The notes under the pieces were generated by a model that saw only the letters and a program-made list of their open reading frames with translations, did no database searches and was not told the origin of the DNA. This document shows, piece after piece, positions 8,346-16,125 of a stretch of 64,000 nucleotides of DNA. This DNA is from Acidobacteriaceae bacterium (GTDB taxonomy: Bacteria; Acidobacteriota; Terriglobia; Terriglobales; Acidobacteriaceae), in the NCBI GenBank assembly GCA_025462885.1, contig JAOAPN010000006.1, positions 1 to 64,000 on the forward strand, written 5' to 3'. Each line of letters starts with the position of its first letter. Position 1 is the first letter of the stretch. Position numbers and translations under genes: made by a program.

Positions 8346-9692
8346 CTATCGGTAGTTGAAGTTCACGGTGATTGTCGTCTCTACCTCGGTGGGCTTGTCA
8401 TCGACAAGATAAGGCCGGTATACCCACGTCTTAACCGCATCGCTCGCCGCCGTGGTGAAGGATGGATCGGGAGAGTCGATGACATCAAGATTCTTGATTT
8501 TGCCGTCCTTGCCAATAAAGGCAGCCAATAGAACTGACCCCTGCAGGTGCTTCTCTTTTGCCGCGATTGGAAAGGAGGGGTTATTCCCAGAAATTTTGCG
8601 GCCCGAATTGTTTTTGGATTCTATCGAGACAGGGACCTCTATGGTTTCTCCGGTCGTCCCTTCTCCTTCCGATGTTGCTGTAGAGAATGGAAGTGAGAGC
8701 ATGCCCTCGACTTGAACGGGACTTCCTTTGGAGCTTGCAGCTTTCCATTGCATTTTGAGAAGTTGCTCACGCAGCGTTTGATTGAGCGCCCGATTGTCGC
8801 TGGATAATATGTTTGCTTCACGGAGTCGTCCTTTACGATCTACGGAGACGAACACGTTCACCACACCGCTGACCTTTCCGCTAGCAACATGGGGCCATGA
8901 AAGTTGAATGGGACCAGAGGCCAAGCGTTCCAAAGAAGACTGGGCCAATAGGATGGAGTCGAGACCATCCGTGGTGGGGAGTCCCGGCGAGGAGACAAAA
9001 AAGTCCGGCTTCTTGCCTGAGTCTTCAAGCAATCCGATTTTGCCTGCGAGGAAATACTCTCCGGTAGCATGCGTGATGTAAAGGTGGGCTACGTTCTTGT
9101 CATGGAACGTACCAAATTCGTTGAAATCTAAGCTGTAACCAGGACTTTCAATTCTCGCGAAAGCGCTGCCCTCATAGAAACAGATGCTCGATACAAATGA
9201 CTGGGCATTGTCGCCTGTACGCAAGGTGCGATTGAGGCACGGCGGGGTTGGTTGACCCGAGGGAAGGATTGTCGAAACCAACGAAGCCCCCGGTTTCTCC
9301 CACGAGGCGATGTCGTGAACGGGATCGAAGAGTGCGTTCACAAAAGTTCTGAGCCAGATGGGCAGATACTCGCCTGTCGTCTCAATATGCATGCCAGTGT
9401 CGTTGACGATTGTGGTCTGCGAGAAATCTTTCGCTGTGACGGTACGTTTCCATAGGGTGGGCGAAGCCCAATACTCTTCGATATCGGCCTGAAGTCCGGC
9501 GCTGATCAGCAATCCGTGAATATGCATCTTGAGATGGAATGGATGTGAGCCCGGTGTCGTAAGCGATGAAGAATTCAGCGCATGGGAGAGGGTATTTCCT
9601 AAAGGAGTCGTCACTTGCTTTTGGGCGTTAGCGGCGGCAGGGAGCAGGACAATCAATACAAAGAGCACAGGATAGCCGAGAGGGATACGCAT
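8346..9692 (-). CDS. Exported protein with two TonB C-terminal domains
   Basis: The 448-residue protein has a signal peptide (about 1-23, ending AANA). Residues about 25-240 do not resemble a family I recognise. Two TonB_C-type domains follow at about 265-345 (VFVSVDRKGRLREANILSS) and about 370-448 (VLLAAFIGKDGKIKNLDVI, then WVYRPYLVDDKP). There is no membrane anchor with a Pro-rich linker, so it is not a classical energy-transducing TonB. Such TonB_C-containing secreted proteins are common in Acidobacteria and of unknown role. The gene is monocistronic and divergent from the flavin oxidase gene. Confidence 0.75.
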   Translation of the reverse strand: MRIPLGYPVLFVLIVLLPAAANAQKQVTTPLGNTLSHALNSSSLTTPGSHPFHLKMHIHGLLISAGLQADIEEYWASPTLWKRTVTAKDFSQTTIVNDTGMHIETTGEYLPIWLRTFVNALFDPVHDIASWEKPGASLVSTILPSGQPTPPCLNRTLRTGDNAQSFVSSICFYEGSAFARIESPGYSLDFNEFGTFHDKNVAHLYITHATGEYFLAGKIGLLEDSGKKPDFFVSSPGLPTTDGLDSILLAQSSLERLASGPIQLSWPHVASGKVSGVVNVFVSVDRKGRLREANILSSDNRALNQTLREQLLKMQWKAASSKGSPVQVEGMLSLPFSTATSEGEGTTGETIEVPVSIESKNNSGRKISGNNPSFPIAAKEKHLQGSVLLAAFIGKDGKIKNLDVIDSPDPSFTTAASDAVKTWVYRPYLVDDKPTEVETTITVNFNYR

Positions 9693-9871
9693 TTTGAGAT
9701 CCTAACCCAGTAGAAGAGAACGATCTCATGGGTTGGAAGGAGATAGAGCTCGAGTGCGGTATAAAAGAAGGGAATTCCACTTTTCTGCTGAAGAACGTTT
9801 TGAACTGCTGGTCCGTTTGCGGGGAGCGGTGTCTTCGCGGTGGTCACGAATTTATATCCGATGGGAGTTCC

Positions 9872-11116
9872 ATGAAGCGACGTGAATTTTTGCAGGGTGC
9901 CGGGAGTATTGCCGGCTTTGGGTTGTTGTCGGGATGTGTTCGGAAGCTGCCGGTTGGGGCGAGTGTTCCGGGGTTGCCGTTTTACGATGCGGTTCCTCCG
10001 CTGGTTCCGATTCGAGCGCATGAGGACCGGATCTTCCGGATCACGGTATGCCTGCGGCCGTTCCGGGCGCAGGGGCCGCGGATGGACGTGGAGCGCGTCG
10101 GAGAGAAGGTGGTCGTGCATAACTACGGGCACGGCGGGAGCGGGTGGTCGCTTTCGTGGGGCTCCAGCACCATCGCGGTGAAGAACGCGATGGAGGCGGT
10201 TGCCGCTGGTGGCGGAAGTAAGGATGTCGCGGTGATTGGGGCAGGAGCGCTGGGGTTGACGTCGGCCTCGCTGCTGCAGCGGGCGGGAGCCAGGGTGACG
10301 ATTTACGCCAAGGAGCAGGCTCCGTTTGTGCGGTCGTCTCGGGCTACTGGCTCGTGGACGCCGGACTCGCGGGTGGCGTTTGCGTCGAAGGTCGCGGCGG
10401 GTTTTCCGGCGCTGTGGGAAGAGATGGCACGCACCTCGTGGACGATGTACCAGAGCTACCTGGGCATGTCGGGCAATCCGATTGAATATACGGACCGCTA
10501 TGGGCTTTCGGACGATGAGCCGCAGGCTGCGCGCAGGGAGAGCAAGGAACCGGTCGGCGCGGATGGAACGGTGCTGGACTTTGCGCGCTATGAGAGCCGC
10601 ATCGCCGACATTACACCGCGATCCATCCTGCTGCCGCCAGAGAGCAATCCTTTTCCTACCAAAATTGCGCGGCGGTCGACTTCGCTGACCTTCAATGTTG
10701 CGGACTACGCGCGGCAGTTGACGACGGATTTTCTGATCGCGGGTGGCAAGATCGAAGTGGCAGAGTTTCATGCGCCTTCCGAGCTGGCTGCTTTGCCTCA
10801 AAAGGTGATCATCAACTGCACGGGTTACGGCGCGCGAGCGTTGTGGAAGGACGACTCGATCGTTCCGGTGCGCGGCCAGATTGCCTGGCTGATTCCGCAG
10901 CCGGAGGTGAATTACGGCTTTTACTATCACAAGCTGAATGTGCTGGGACGGCGCGACGGCATCGTGGTGCAGGCGAGCGAGCAGGGCGAGGCTTCGGGTT
11001 GGAACGACGCGAACGAGACTCCGGACCGTGGCGAGGCCGACCGTGCCGTGCAGGAGCTCGCTGCCATGTACGCGAGGATGGGTGCGATGAAGACGGGGAA
11101 ACGGGCTTCGGCTTAA
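9872..11116 (+). CDS. Exported FAD-dependent D-amino-acid-oxidase-like protein, apparently circularly permuted
   Basis: Start chosen at ATG 9872 with SD GGGAG. The product of 414 residues begins MKRREFLQ, a twin-arginine type signal, and has a lipobox-like LLSGC with Cys22. Unusually, residues about 55-115 carry the block that in D-amino-acid oxidases lies at the C-terminus (CLRPFRAQGPR, then HNYGHGGSGWSLSWG). The FAD-binding Rossmann motif GAGALGL comes afterwards, at about 123-129. The middle DAAO motif (CTGYGAR then VPVRGQIAW) follows at about 305-335, and the protein ends where the classical family would start its C-terminal block. The chemistry is probably oxidation of an amine or amino acid with FAD. 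The substrate cannot be inferred. Confidence 0.8.
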   Translation: MKRREFLQGAGSIAGFGLLSGCVRKLPVGASVPGLPFYDAVPPLVPIRAHEDRIFRITVCLRPFRAQGPRMDVERVGEKVVVHNYGHGGSGWSLSWGSSTIAVKNAMEAVAAGGGSKDVAVIGAGALGLTSASLLQRAGARVTIYAKEQAPFVRSSRATGSWTPDSRVAFASKVAAGFPALWEEMARTSWTMYQSYLGMSGNPIEYTDRYGLSDDEPQAARRESKEPVGADGTVLDFARYESRIADITPRSILLPPESNPFPTKIARRSTSLTFNVADYARQLTTDFLIAGGKIEVAEFHAPSELAALPQKVIINCTGYGARALWKDDSIVPVRGQIAWLIPQPEVNYGFYYHKLNVLGRRDGIVVQASEQGEASGWNDANETPDRGEADRAVQELAAMYARMGAMKTGKRASA

Positions 11117-11206
11117 TCCGGATTTCTCTTGGTGCTGTAGAAAGGCTGGAAGATCTGTTCGCGTTCCTTGCTGGCATTTCAGGGGGCTAACGTCTGGGAC
11201 GGGACA

Positions 11207-11821
11207 CTAGGTCGTAGTGGGCAGATCGAGTTGCTCGGCCGCGTGTTCGTCGTGATAGGGGTGGAAGTGGGCGCGGCAGCGGGCTTCGTAGAGTCCGGCG
11301 GCGCCTACGACGACCAGTTCCTGGCTGGCCCCGAGGCGCTGGGTGTGGATCGCGGGAGCGCCGCAGGTCATGCAGACGGCGGAGAGCTTGGTGACCTCGT
11401 CCGAGACAGCCATGAGCGCGGGGATGGGGCCGAAGGGCTCGTTGGCGAAGGTGGTATCGAGGCCGGCGAGGAGGACGCGTTTGCCCAGATGGACGAGTTC
11501 GAGGACGAGCGGAACGATGGCCGCGTCGAAGAACTGGGCCTCGTCGAGGCCGATCACGTCCACTTCGTCGATCTTGCCGGTGGTGAAGAGATCTTCGCGG
11601 AGACGGTCGCTGGTCGGGGCGACGGTCACGGCATCGTGGGTCTGTGCGCTGTGGCTGGCGATGGCGGTGCGGTGATAGCGGAGGTCGATGTCCGGCTTGT
11701 AGCAGGCGACACGCTGCTTCGCGATGTGGGCACGCTTGAGGCGGCGGATGAGCTCTTCGGATTTGCCGGAAAACATGGGGCCGGTGATGACTTCGAGGCG
11801 GCCGGGGATGGTTGGGGTCAT
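11207..11821 (-). CDS. tdk: Thymidine kinase (type II)
   Basis: The 204-residue protein has the P-loop GPMFSGKS (14-21), the catalytic acid in GLDEAQFFD (E94), and the C-terminal zinc/lasso region with CMTC and a later CRAH, which gives a Cys/Cys/Cys/His variant of the usual four-cysteine site. It phosphorylates thymidine to dTMP in the salvage pathway. No clear SD precedes the ATG at 11821. It is a single gene between the convergent flavin oxidase gene and the glutaminyl cyclase gene. Confidence 0.95.
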   Translation of the reverse strand: MTPTIPGRLEVITGPMFSGKSEELIRRLKRAHIAKQRVACYKPDIDLRYHRTAIASHSAQTHDAVTVAPTSDRLREDLFTTGKIDEVDVIGLDEAQFFDAAIVPLVLELVHLGKRVLLAGLDTTFANEPFGPIPALMAVSDEVTKLSAVCMTCGAPAIHTQRLGASQELVVVGAAGLYEARCRAHFHPYHDEHAAEQLDLPTTT

Positions 11822-11938
11822 GGTACGGAGAGGCCTTTGGGGGAGGGTCTAAATTCAGTTGGTAGTTGGTAGTGATGGGCTTTGGATATGTTAATGGCTG
11901 GTGCGGTTTGAGGGCGGTGGAATTCTGGCAATAAACTC

Positions 11939-12739
11939 TTACTTCTGCGCCTGCTTTGGCTTGAGAGCGACTTTGATTTCGAAGACGGTAGGCCACTGTT
12001 TGCCGGTGACGAAGAGGCGATGGTGCTGGCTGTCGTAGGCGATGCCGTTGAGGACGGACTCGGCGTTGACCTTCTGGTTGTCGGGGAGAATTCCGGTCAG
12101 GTCGATCCAGGCGATGACGTGGCCGTCCTGCGGGGAGATGCGGGCGATGCGGTCGGAGTGCCAGATGTTGGCGTAGATGTCCGCGCCGGTCTTGGTGGGG
12201 ATGTATTCGAGCTCGTTAAGCTGCTCGATGGGACGGGTTCCTTCGTGGACGACGATGTGGCGGGTTTCGGCGAAGGTGGTGGGGTTGCGGAAGCGGAGGG
12301 TGGAGCTGCCGTCACTGGTGATGAGCTCTTTGGCGGTGCGAGTCATGCCCCAGCCCTCGCCGGTGTAGCGGAACTGGCTGAGCACGCGGAGCGAAAAGCG
12401 GTCGTAGACGAAGCCGATGTGGGTCTGCCAGGTCCACTCGATGAGGGTGGGTCCCCAGTCGACGATGCCTTCGCCGAAGTATTGGGCGGGGATCTCGGTG
12501 CGCTGGACGGGCTGGCCGGTCTCGGGCTGGATGGCGAGGATGGCCGAGTGACCGGTCATGCCGGTGCCCTCGTAGAAGAGGCCGTTGAGGTAGAAAAAGC
12601 CCTCGGTGTAACTGTCGCGGGAGTGGGGATATTTGGCGACTACTTTATAGCCGTAGATCGGAGCAGAGAGGCACGGCACGGCTGCGACGGCCAGGAGGAG
12701 CGTTAGTTTTGCGACGAGTCGCGCGTGTCGTGAAGGCAT
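11939..12739 (-). CDS. Glutaminyl-peptide cyclotransferase, exported (plant/bacterial type)
   Basis: The 266-residue protein has a signal peptide (about 1-25). The rest matches the Glu_cyclase_2 beta-propeller family: YTEGFFYLNGLFYEGTG early in the protein, then WGPTLIEWTWQ, LNELEYI, YANIW and ESVLNGIAYD. Enzymes of this family cyclise N-terminal glutamine to pyroglutamate on secreted proteins or peptides. The length is typical. The gene stands alone on the minus strand. Confidence 0.9.
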   Translation of the reverse strand: MPSRHARLVAKLTLLLAVAAVPCLSAPIYGYKVVAKYPHSRDSYTEGFFYLNGLFYEGTGMTGHSAILAIQPETGQPVQRTEIPAQYFGEGIVDWGPTLIEWTWQTHIGFVYDRFSLRVLSQFRYTGEGWGMTRTAKELITSDGSSTLRFRNPTTFAETRHIVVHEGTRPIEQLNELEYIPTKTGADIYANIWHSDRIARISPQDGHVIAWIDLTGILPDNQKVNAESVLNGIAYDSQHHRLFVTGKQWPTVFEIKVALKPKQAQK

Positions 12740-13092
12740 CGTGTCTTGAGTTTAATGCCTTTGTACTGACGCCCTGGCGCTCAGGTCTTCGTGAAACGAA
12801 TCTGCGTCGGTCTTAAGCTTCCCTTACTTCCGATGATGCGGCATGGTTTTCCGATGGGGCGGCACTTTGTACTGGGTAAAAACTACGCGATCAGTCTCAT
12901 AAAGACTGCAGCAGCGTCACTTGGAAAGGAAGACCGATTTGTTTCGAACGCTAAGTGGCTAGAAATAGGTTGCTTACTGGAATCGGGATAAAACGGCCCT
13001 TGGTTTGGCACGGTGGTTGCGACGTGGCGTGCAACTCGCGTGGTCATGTCCCGAACGGAAGAGATGGGCAGCGTGGGTAGAGATGGAGGATT
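12740..13092. other. Intergenic region of 353 bp with no recognised gene
   Basis: A GTG-initiated ORF of 66 codons (12791-12991, plus) is open but has atypical composition, no SD and no recognisable motif, so it is not called. The last 20 bases contain the GGAGG ribosome-binding site of the following gene (13085-13089). The promoters of the divergent genes on either side must lie here, but no clear -35/-10 pair can be picked out. Confidence 0.4.
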
Positions 13093-13914
13093 ATGAAATC
13101 AAGCAAAGCGCTCCTGGCGACACTGTTCGCCGTTACAAGCTTCCCTCTTCTGGCGCAGCAGCCGTCTGCCGCCGACCAACCGAGCAACTCCCCAAGCCAG
13201 CAAAACCCCTCAGCAGCGCAGCCTATGCAGCAGGGCAGTGAGGCGGCAAGCCCCGCGGCACCCGCTGTTGAGCTGAGTCCGGTCAGTGGCGAACTGATTG
13301 GCAAATTGGACTCGAAGACCGCCAAGACTGGCGATAATGTTGAGATCAGAACTAAAACCTCGGTCAAAACCGCCAGCGGAACCGAAATTCCAAAGGGCTC
13401 GAAGTTGGTAGGACACGTGCTTGCCGCAAAGCCAAGTGAGGCAGGGGAGAACTCCCAGGTCGCGCTCGAGTTCGACCACATTGAGTTGAAGGGCGGCCAG
13501 AACCTGCCGGTCCATTCTCAAATTCAGTCGATCGCTCCAGCAGGTGGTTCGGCATCGGCAAGCGCATCAGCGCCTGCAGGTGGCGGAGGCATGAGTCAGG
13601 CCCCGGCAGGTGGTTCGTCGACCGCGAATGCCAGCGGAGCTGAGGGCCGTTCGGCCGCAAGCGCTGATCCCGGAGCAGCCCCCGCTGCAAACAGTGCGCC
13701 TCCTGCGGGGACTATCGTAGCGAAGACCGGTAATATCGCCATCGCAACGACGTCCATTCCCAGCGTTTTGCTGGCGAATAATGCTGCAGGACAGCAAGAT
13801 CCAAGGATGGCCCAGGCGTCCAGCATCTTGCTTGGCGCAAAGAAGGATATCCAACTGGAGGGTGGCACGCAGATGGTAGTTGGCGTCGCCGCCGCGAGCG
13901 GAGCGGGACAGTAG
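13093..13914 (+). CDS. Exported hypothetical protein, Ala/Ser/Gly-rich
   Basis: The 273-residue protein has a signal peptide ending near LLAQ (about residue 21), a Gln/Ser/Pro-rich spacer, and a compact segment at about 60-145. That segment begins VSGELIGKLDSKTAKTGD and reads like a small beta-rich domain that sets out a barrier or threshold value (IPKGSKLVGHV). A low-complexity Ala/Gly/Ser region (about 150-205) and a second conserved-looking stretch to the end follow. I do not recognise a characterised family; similar secreted proteins are common in Acidobacteria. A strong SD (GGAGG) stands three bases before the ATG. A shared terminator follows at 13979-14007. Confidence 0.65.
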   Translation: MKSSKALLATLFAVTSFPLLAQQPSAADQPSNSPSQQNPSAAQPMQQGSEAASPAAPAVELSPVSGELIGKLDSKTAKTGDNVEIRTKTSVKTASGTEIPKGSKLVGHVLAAKPSEAGENSQVALEFDHIELKGGQNLPVHSQIQSIAPAGGSASASASAPAGGGGMSQAPAGGSSTANASGAEGRSAASADPGAAPAANSAPPAGTIVAKTGNIAIATTSIPSVLLANNAAGQQDPRMAQASSILLGAKKDIQLEGGTQMVVGVAAASGAGQ

Positions 13915-13978
13915 TTATCCGTCGTACTAGTCCGCAATGAGTCGATGAAACGTCCGACGCGATTTGACGTTGGTTAGG

Positions 13979-14007
13979 CGAAGGCCGGAGACAGTCTCCG
14001 GCCTTCG
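13979..14007. terminator. Bidirectional intrinsic terminator
   Basis: CGAAGGCCGGAGA and TCTCCGGCCTTCG form a perfect 13-bp stem with a CAG loop. It lies between the convergent genes ending at 13914 (plus) and 14020 (minus) and can serve both, although the flanks are only moderately T-rich. Confidence 0.75.
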
Positions 14008-14019
14008 TCTGTAATTCTG

Positions 14020-14415
14020 TTATGCCGATGGAAGCGGCTGCCAGAGTTCGAGGCGGTTGCCTTCGGGATCAGTGACCCAGGCGAACTTGCCGTAGTCGGC
14101 ATTTTCGCGGTGGGGGTCGATTGGAACGCCGGCGGCGGTGAGTTGGGCGAGAAGAGCGTCCAGGTCGTCGACGCGGTAGTTGATCATGGCGGCTTGTGGG
14201 CCATCCGGGATGCCGGGGCCGAAGTAGGTCGTGTCTGCCGGGAAGAGGGACCACGTGGTCATCCCAGTGGTAGCGGGGACCTCGTCCTTCCAGAGAAAGC
14301 TGGCACCGCCGTAGTCGCTCAGTTCGATGCCGAGGTTTTGTGCGTACCAGGCCGATAGGGCCTTGGGATCGCGTGCGCGGAGGAAGACTCCGCCGATGCC
14401 GGTGACTCGTGCCAT
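14020..14415 (-). CDS. VOC (glyoxalase/bleomycin-resistance fold) family protein
   Basis: The 131-residue protein shows two beta-alpha-beta-beta-beta halves: VTGIGGVFLRARDPKALSAW, with LGIEL, at the start, and NYRVDDLDALLAQL with DPEGNRLELWQP at the end. The terminal ExW motif is typical of glyoxalase-superfamily proteins. A strong SD (AAGGAGG) precedes the ATG. The substrate is unknown, and members of this subfamily often act on small electrophiles or have no known reaction. It is a single gene. Confidence 0.85.
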   Translation of the reverse strand: MARVTGIGGVFLRARDPKALSAWYAQNLGIELSDYGGASFLWKDEVPATTGMTTWSLFPADTTYFGPGIPDGPQAAMINYRVDDLDALLAQLTAAGVPIDPHRENADYGKFAWVTDPEGNRLELWQPLPSA

Positions 14416-14455
14416 GACTGGCCCTCCTTGGAAGAGTTCAGGGTGGGCCTAGTTT

Positions 14456-14476
14456 AGAGCAGTTTCCTGTTGCTGT
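14456..14476 (+). repeat. Solitary copy of the TAGAGCA...CCTGTTGCTG repeat end
   Basis: TAGAGCAGTTTCCTGTTGCTG matches the left end of the 114-bp element at 7591 in 18 or more aligned positions. No inverted partner is seen nearby. Confidence 0.5.
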
Positions 14477-14542
14477 GGAGGGGAAGATCTCAAGCAGGTC
14501 CGTTGACGGTGAATTTGGCCGCCTGCTATCGTGAGATCACAA

Positions 14543-14615
14543 CCTTGGCGATGGGGTTCGCCGATGATGCCCAACCTCCTGGTTGGCGCTGATGACTCCT
14601 ACATCTGATAGGAGG
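14543..14615 (+). promoter_or_regulatory. Fluoride riboswitch (crcB motif) controlling the CLC-type exporter
   Basis: The conserved features of the crcB motif are in order: GGCGATGGGGTTCGCC (14548-14563), CCAACC/GGTTGG hairpin, and GCTGATGACTCCTAC (14588-14602). GGGGT (14553-14557) can pair with ACTCC (14595-14599), as in the known pseudoknot. The same CTCCTA (14596-14601) is also exactly complementary to TAGGAG (14609-14614), which is the ribosome-binding site. Fluoride binding should hold ACTCC in the aptamer and free the SD, turning translation on. The motif assignment is secure from family knowledge; the SD-sequestering mode is read from the sequence. Confidence 0.92.
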
Positions 14616-14619
14616 CCCA

Positions 14620-16065
14620 TTGCCCGAAATACGTTACCGCAAGTCTGTCCCTGAACAATTGCTTCTGCTGATCGATCTGGCGCGCTGGATTCCGATCGCT
14701 GCGCTGGTCGGCTTGATGGCTGGCTCGGCGTCTGCCCTGCTGCTGGTTTCACTGAACTATGCCACCGCGGTTCGGGAGCGGCATGTCTGGCTGATCCTGC
14801 TGCTGGCGCCCGCGGGTTGGCTGGTCGGGCTGATGTACCAGCAGTTCGGCGCATCGGTGGAGGCGGGCAACAACCTGATCCTTGAAGAGACGCATGACCC
14901 AAGAGCGGTGATTCCGATCCGCATGACGCCGCTGATTCTGATCGGCACCTTCATGACGCATCTCTTCGGCGGGTCCGCGGGGCGCGAGGGTACTGCGATC
15001 CAGACGGGCGCGTCGCTGGCCGATCAGTTGGCGCGGCCGTTCAAGCTGGTGCCGCACGATCGCCGCCTCCTGCTGATGGCGGGTATCAGCGCGGGGTTTG
15101 CCTCGGTGTTCGGCACACCGCTTGCCGGTGCGGTCTTCGGCATCGAGGTGTTGGCGATCGGTAAGCTGAGCTATGACGCGATCGCACCGTGCATTCTGGC
15201 AGCCTTCTTCGGCGAACTCGTCACCCACGCCTGGGGCGTGCAGCACACGATCTATCGCGTAACGGAGGTTCCCGAGATGACGTTCGCCGGGGTCTTCTAC
15301 TCGATGATCGCGGGAGTTGCTTTCGGCCTGGTTGCAATGGGATTCGCGAAGCTGACGCACGCGATCTCTCATACGGCGCGGAGGTACATCGCGAAGGCTC
15401 CGCTGCGTCCCGTGGTGGGCGGATTGATCGTGACGGCGCTGGTCTTCGGGATTGGCACTTCGCGGACGCTGAAGTACGTCGGACTCGGCATCCCTACGAT
15501 TGTGGCGTCCTTCAGCACAAAGCTGCCGGCGTATGACTTTATTGCGAAGACGATTTTGACGGCGATCACATTGGGGACGGGCTTCAAAGGGGGCGAAGTC
15601 ACTCCGCTGTTCTTTATCGGATCGACGCTGGGAAATACTCTCTCGCACGTCCTGCCGCTGCCTGCCTCGCTGCTGGCGGGGATGGGATTTGTCGCGGTCT
15701 TCGCGGGCGCGGCCAACACGCCGATCGCATCGACCTTGATGGCAGTGGAGCTGTTTGGCGCGGAGGCTGGAGCCTACGCGGGAATCGCTTGTGTGATCAG
15801 CTATCTGTTCTCCGGCCACTCCGGCATCTACCACGCGCAGCGCGTCGGCAAGAGCAAGCACCTGAACAACCTCGCGGAAGAAGGCCTGTCGCTGGTGCAC
15901 GTGGCGAAGCTGCGCGCCCATCTTGCGAAGGTTCGGACGGGCTTCCTGCGGGGCGAAGAGGTGCAGGGGGAAGTTGCGATCGAACGGCAGGAGCTGGAGC
16001 AGGCGTTGGGCATGGAAGCGAGCGATGTGTTCGCAAGGGCGAAGGTCAATCCTGACATGCCATGA
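14620..16065 (+). CDS. CLC-type fluoride/proton antiporter (CLC-F)
   Basis: The start is a TTG four bases after the SD TAGGAGG. The 481-residue membrane protein has the CLC motifs GREGT (in SAGREGTAIQ) and GFKGGEVTPLFFIG, the variants found in the fluoride-exporting CLC branch rather than in chloride CLCs. About ten to twelve hydrophobic helices are visible. A soluble tail of about 70 residues follows the last helix. It is placed directly behind a fluoride riboswitch, which strongly supports fluoride export coupled to protons. Annotation pipelines would usually call it a voltage-gated chloride channel protein. Confidence 0.93.
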   Translation: MPEIRYRKSVPEQLLLLIDLARWIPIAALVGLMAGSASALLLVSLNYATAVRERHVWLILLLAPAGWLVGLMYQQFGASVEAGNNLILEETHDPRAVIPIRMTPLILIGTFMTHLFGGSAGREGTAIQTGASLADQLARPFKLVPHDRRLLLMAGISAGFASVFGTPLAGAVFGIEVLAIGKLSYDAIAPCILAAFFGELVTHAWGVQHTIYRVTEVPEMTFAGVFYSMIAGVAFGLVAMGFAKLTHAISHTARRYIAKAPLRPVVGGLIVTALVFGIGTSRTLKYVGLGIPTIVASFSTKLPAYDFIAKTILTAITLGTGFKGGEVTPLFFIGSTLGNTLSHVLPLPASLLAGMGFVAVFAGAANTPIASTLMAVELFGAEAGAYAGIACVISYLFSGHSGIYHAQRVGKSKHLNNLAEEGLSLVHVAKLRAHLAKVRTGFLRGEEVQGEVAIERQELEQALGMEASDVFARAKVNPDMP

Positions 16066-16125
16066 GGATCGAACATAGTAAGGTGGTCTGGGTTCGCCCG
16101 CGTGGCGAAATCCGGGAGCGAAACC

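Noticed and set aside
9653-10930. Minus-strand ORF of 425 codons over the flavin oxidase gene
   Set aside because: It is a shadow frame, Arg/Pro-rich, overlapping the TonB-domain gene end and the better supported plus-strand gene.
12791-12991. GTG-initiated ORF of 66 codons
   Set aside because: It has no SD, no hydrophobic or repeat pattern, and no recognisable motif; kept only as a remark on the gap.
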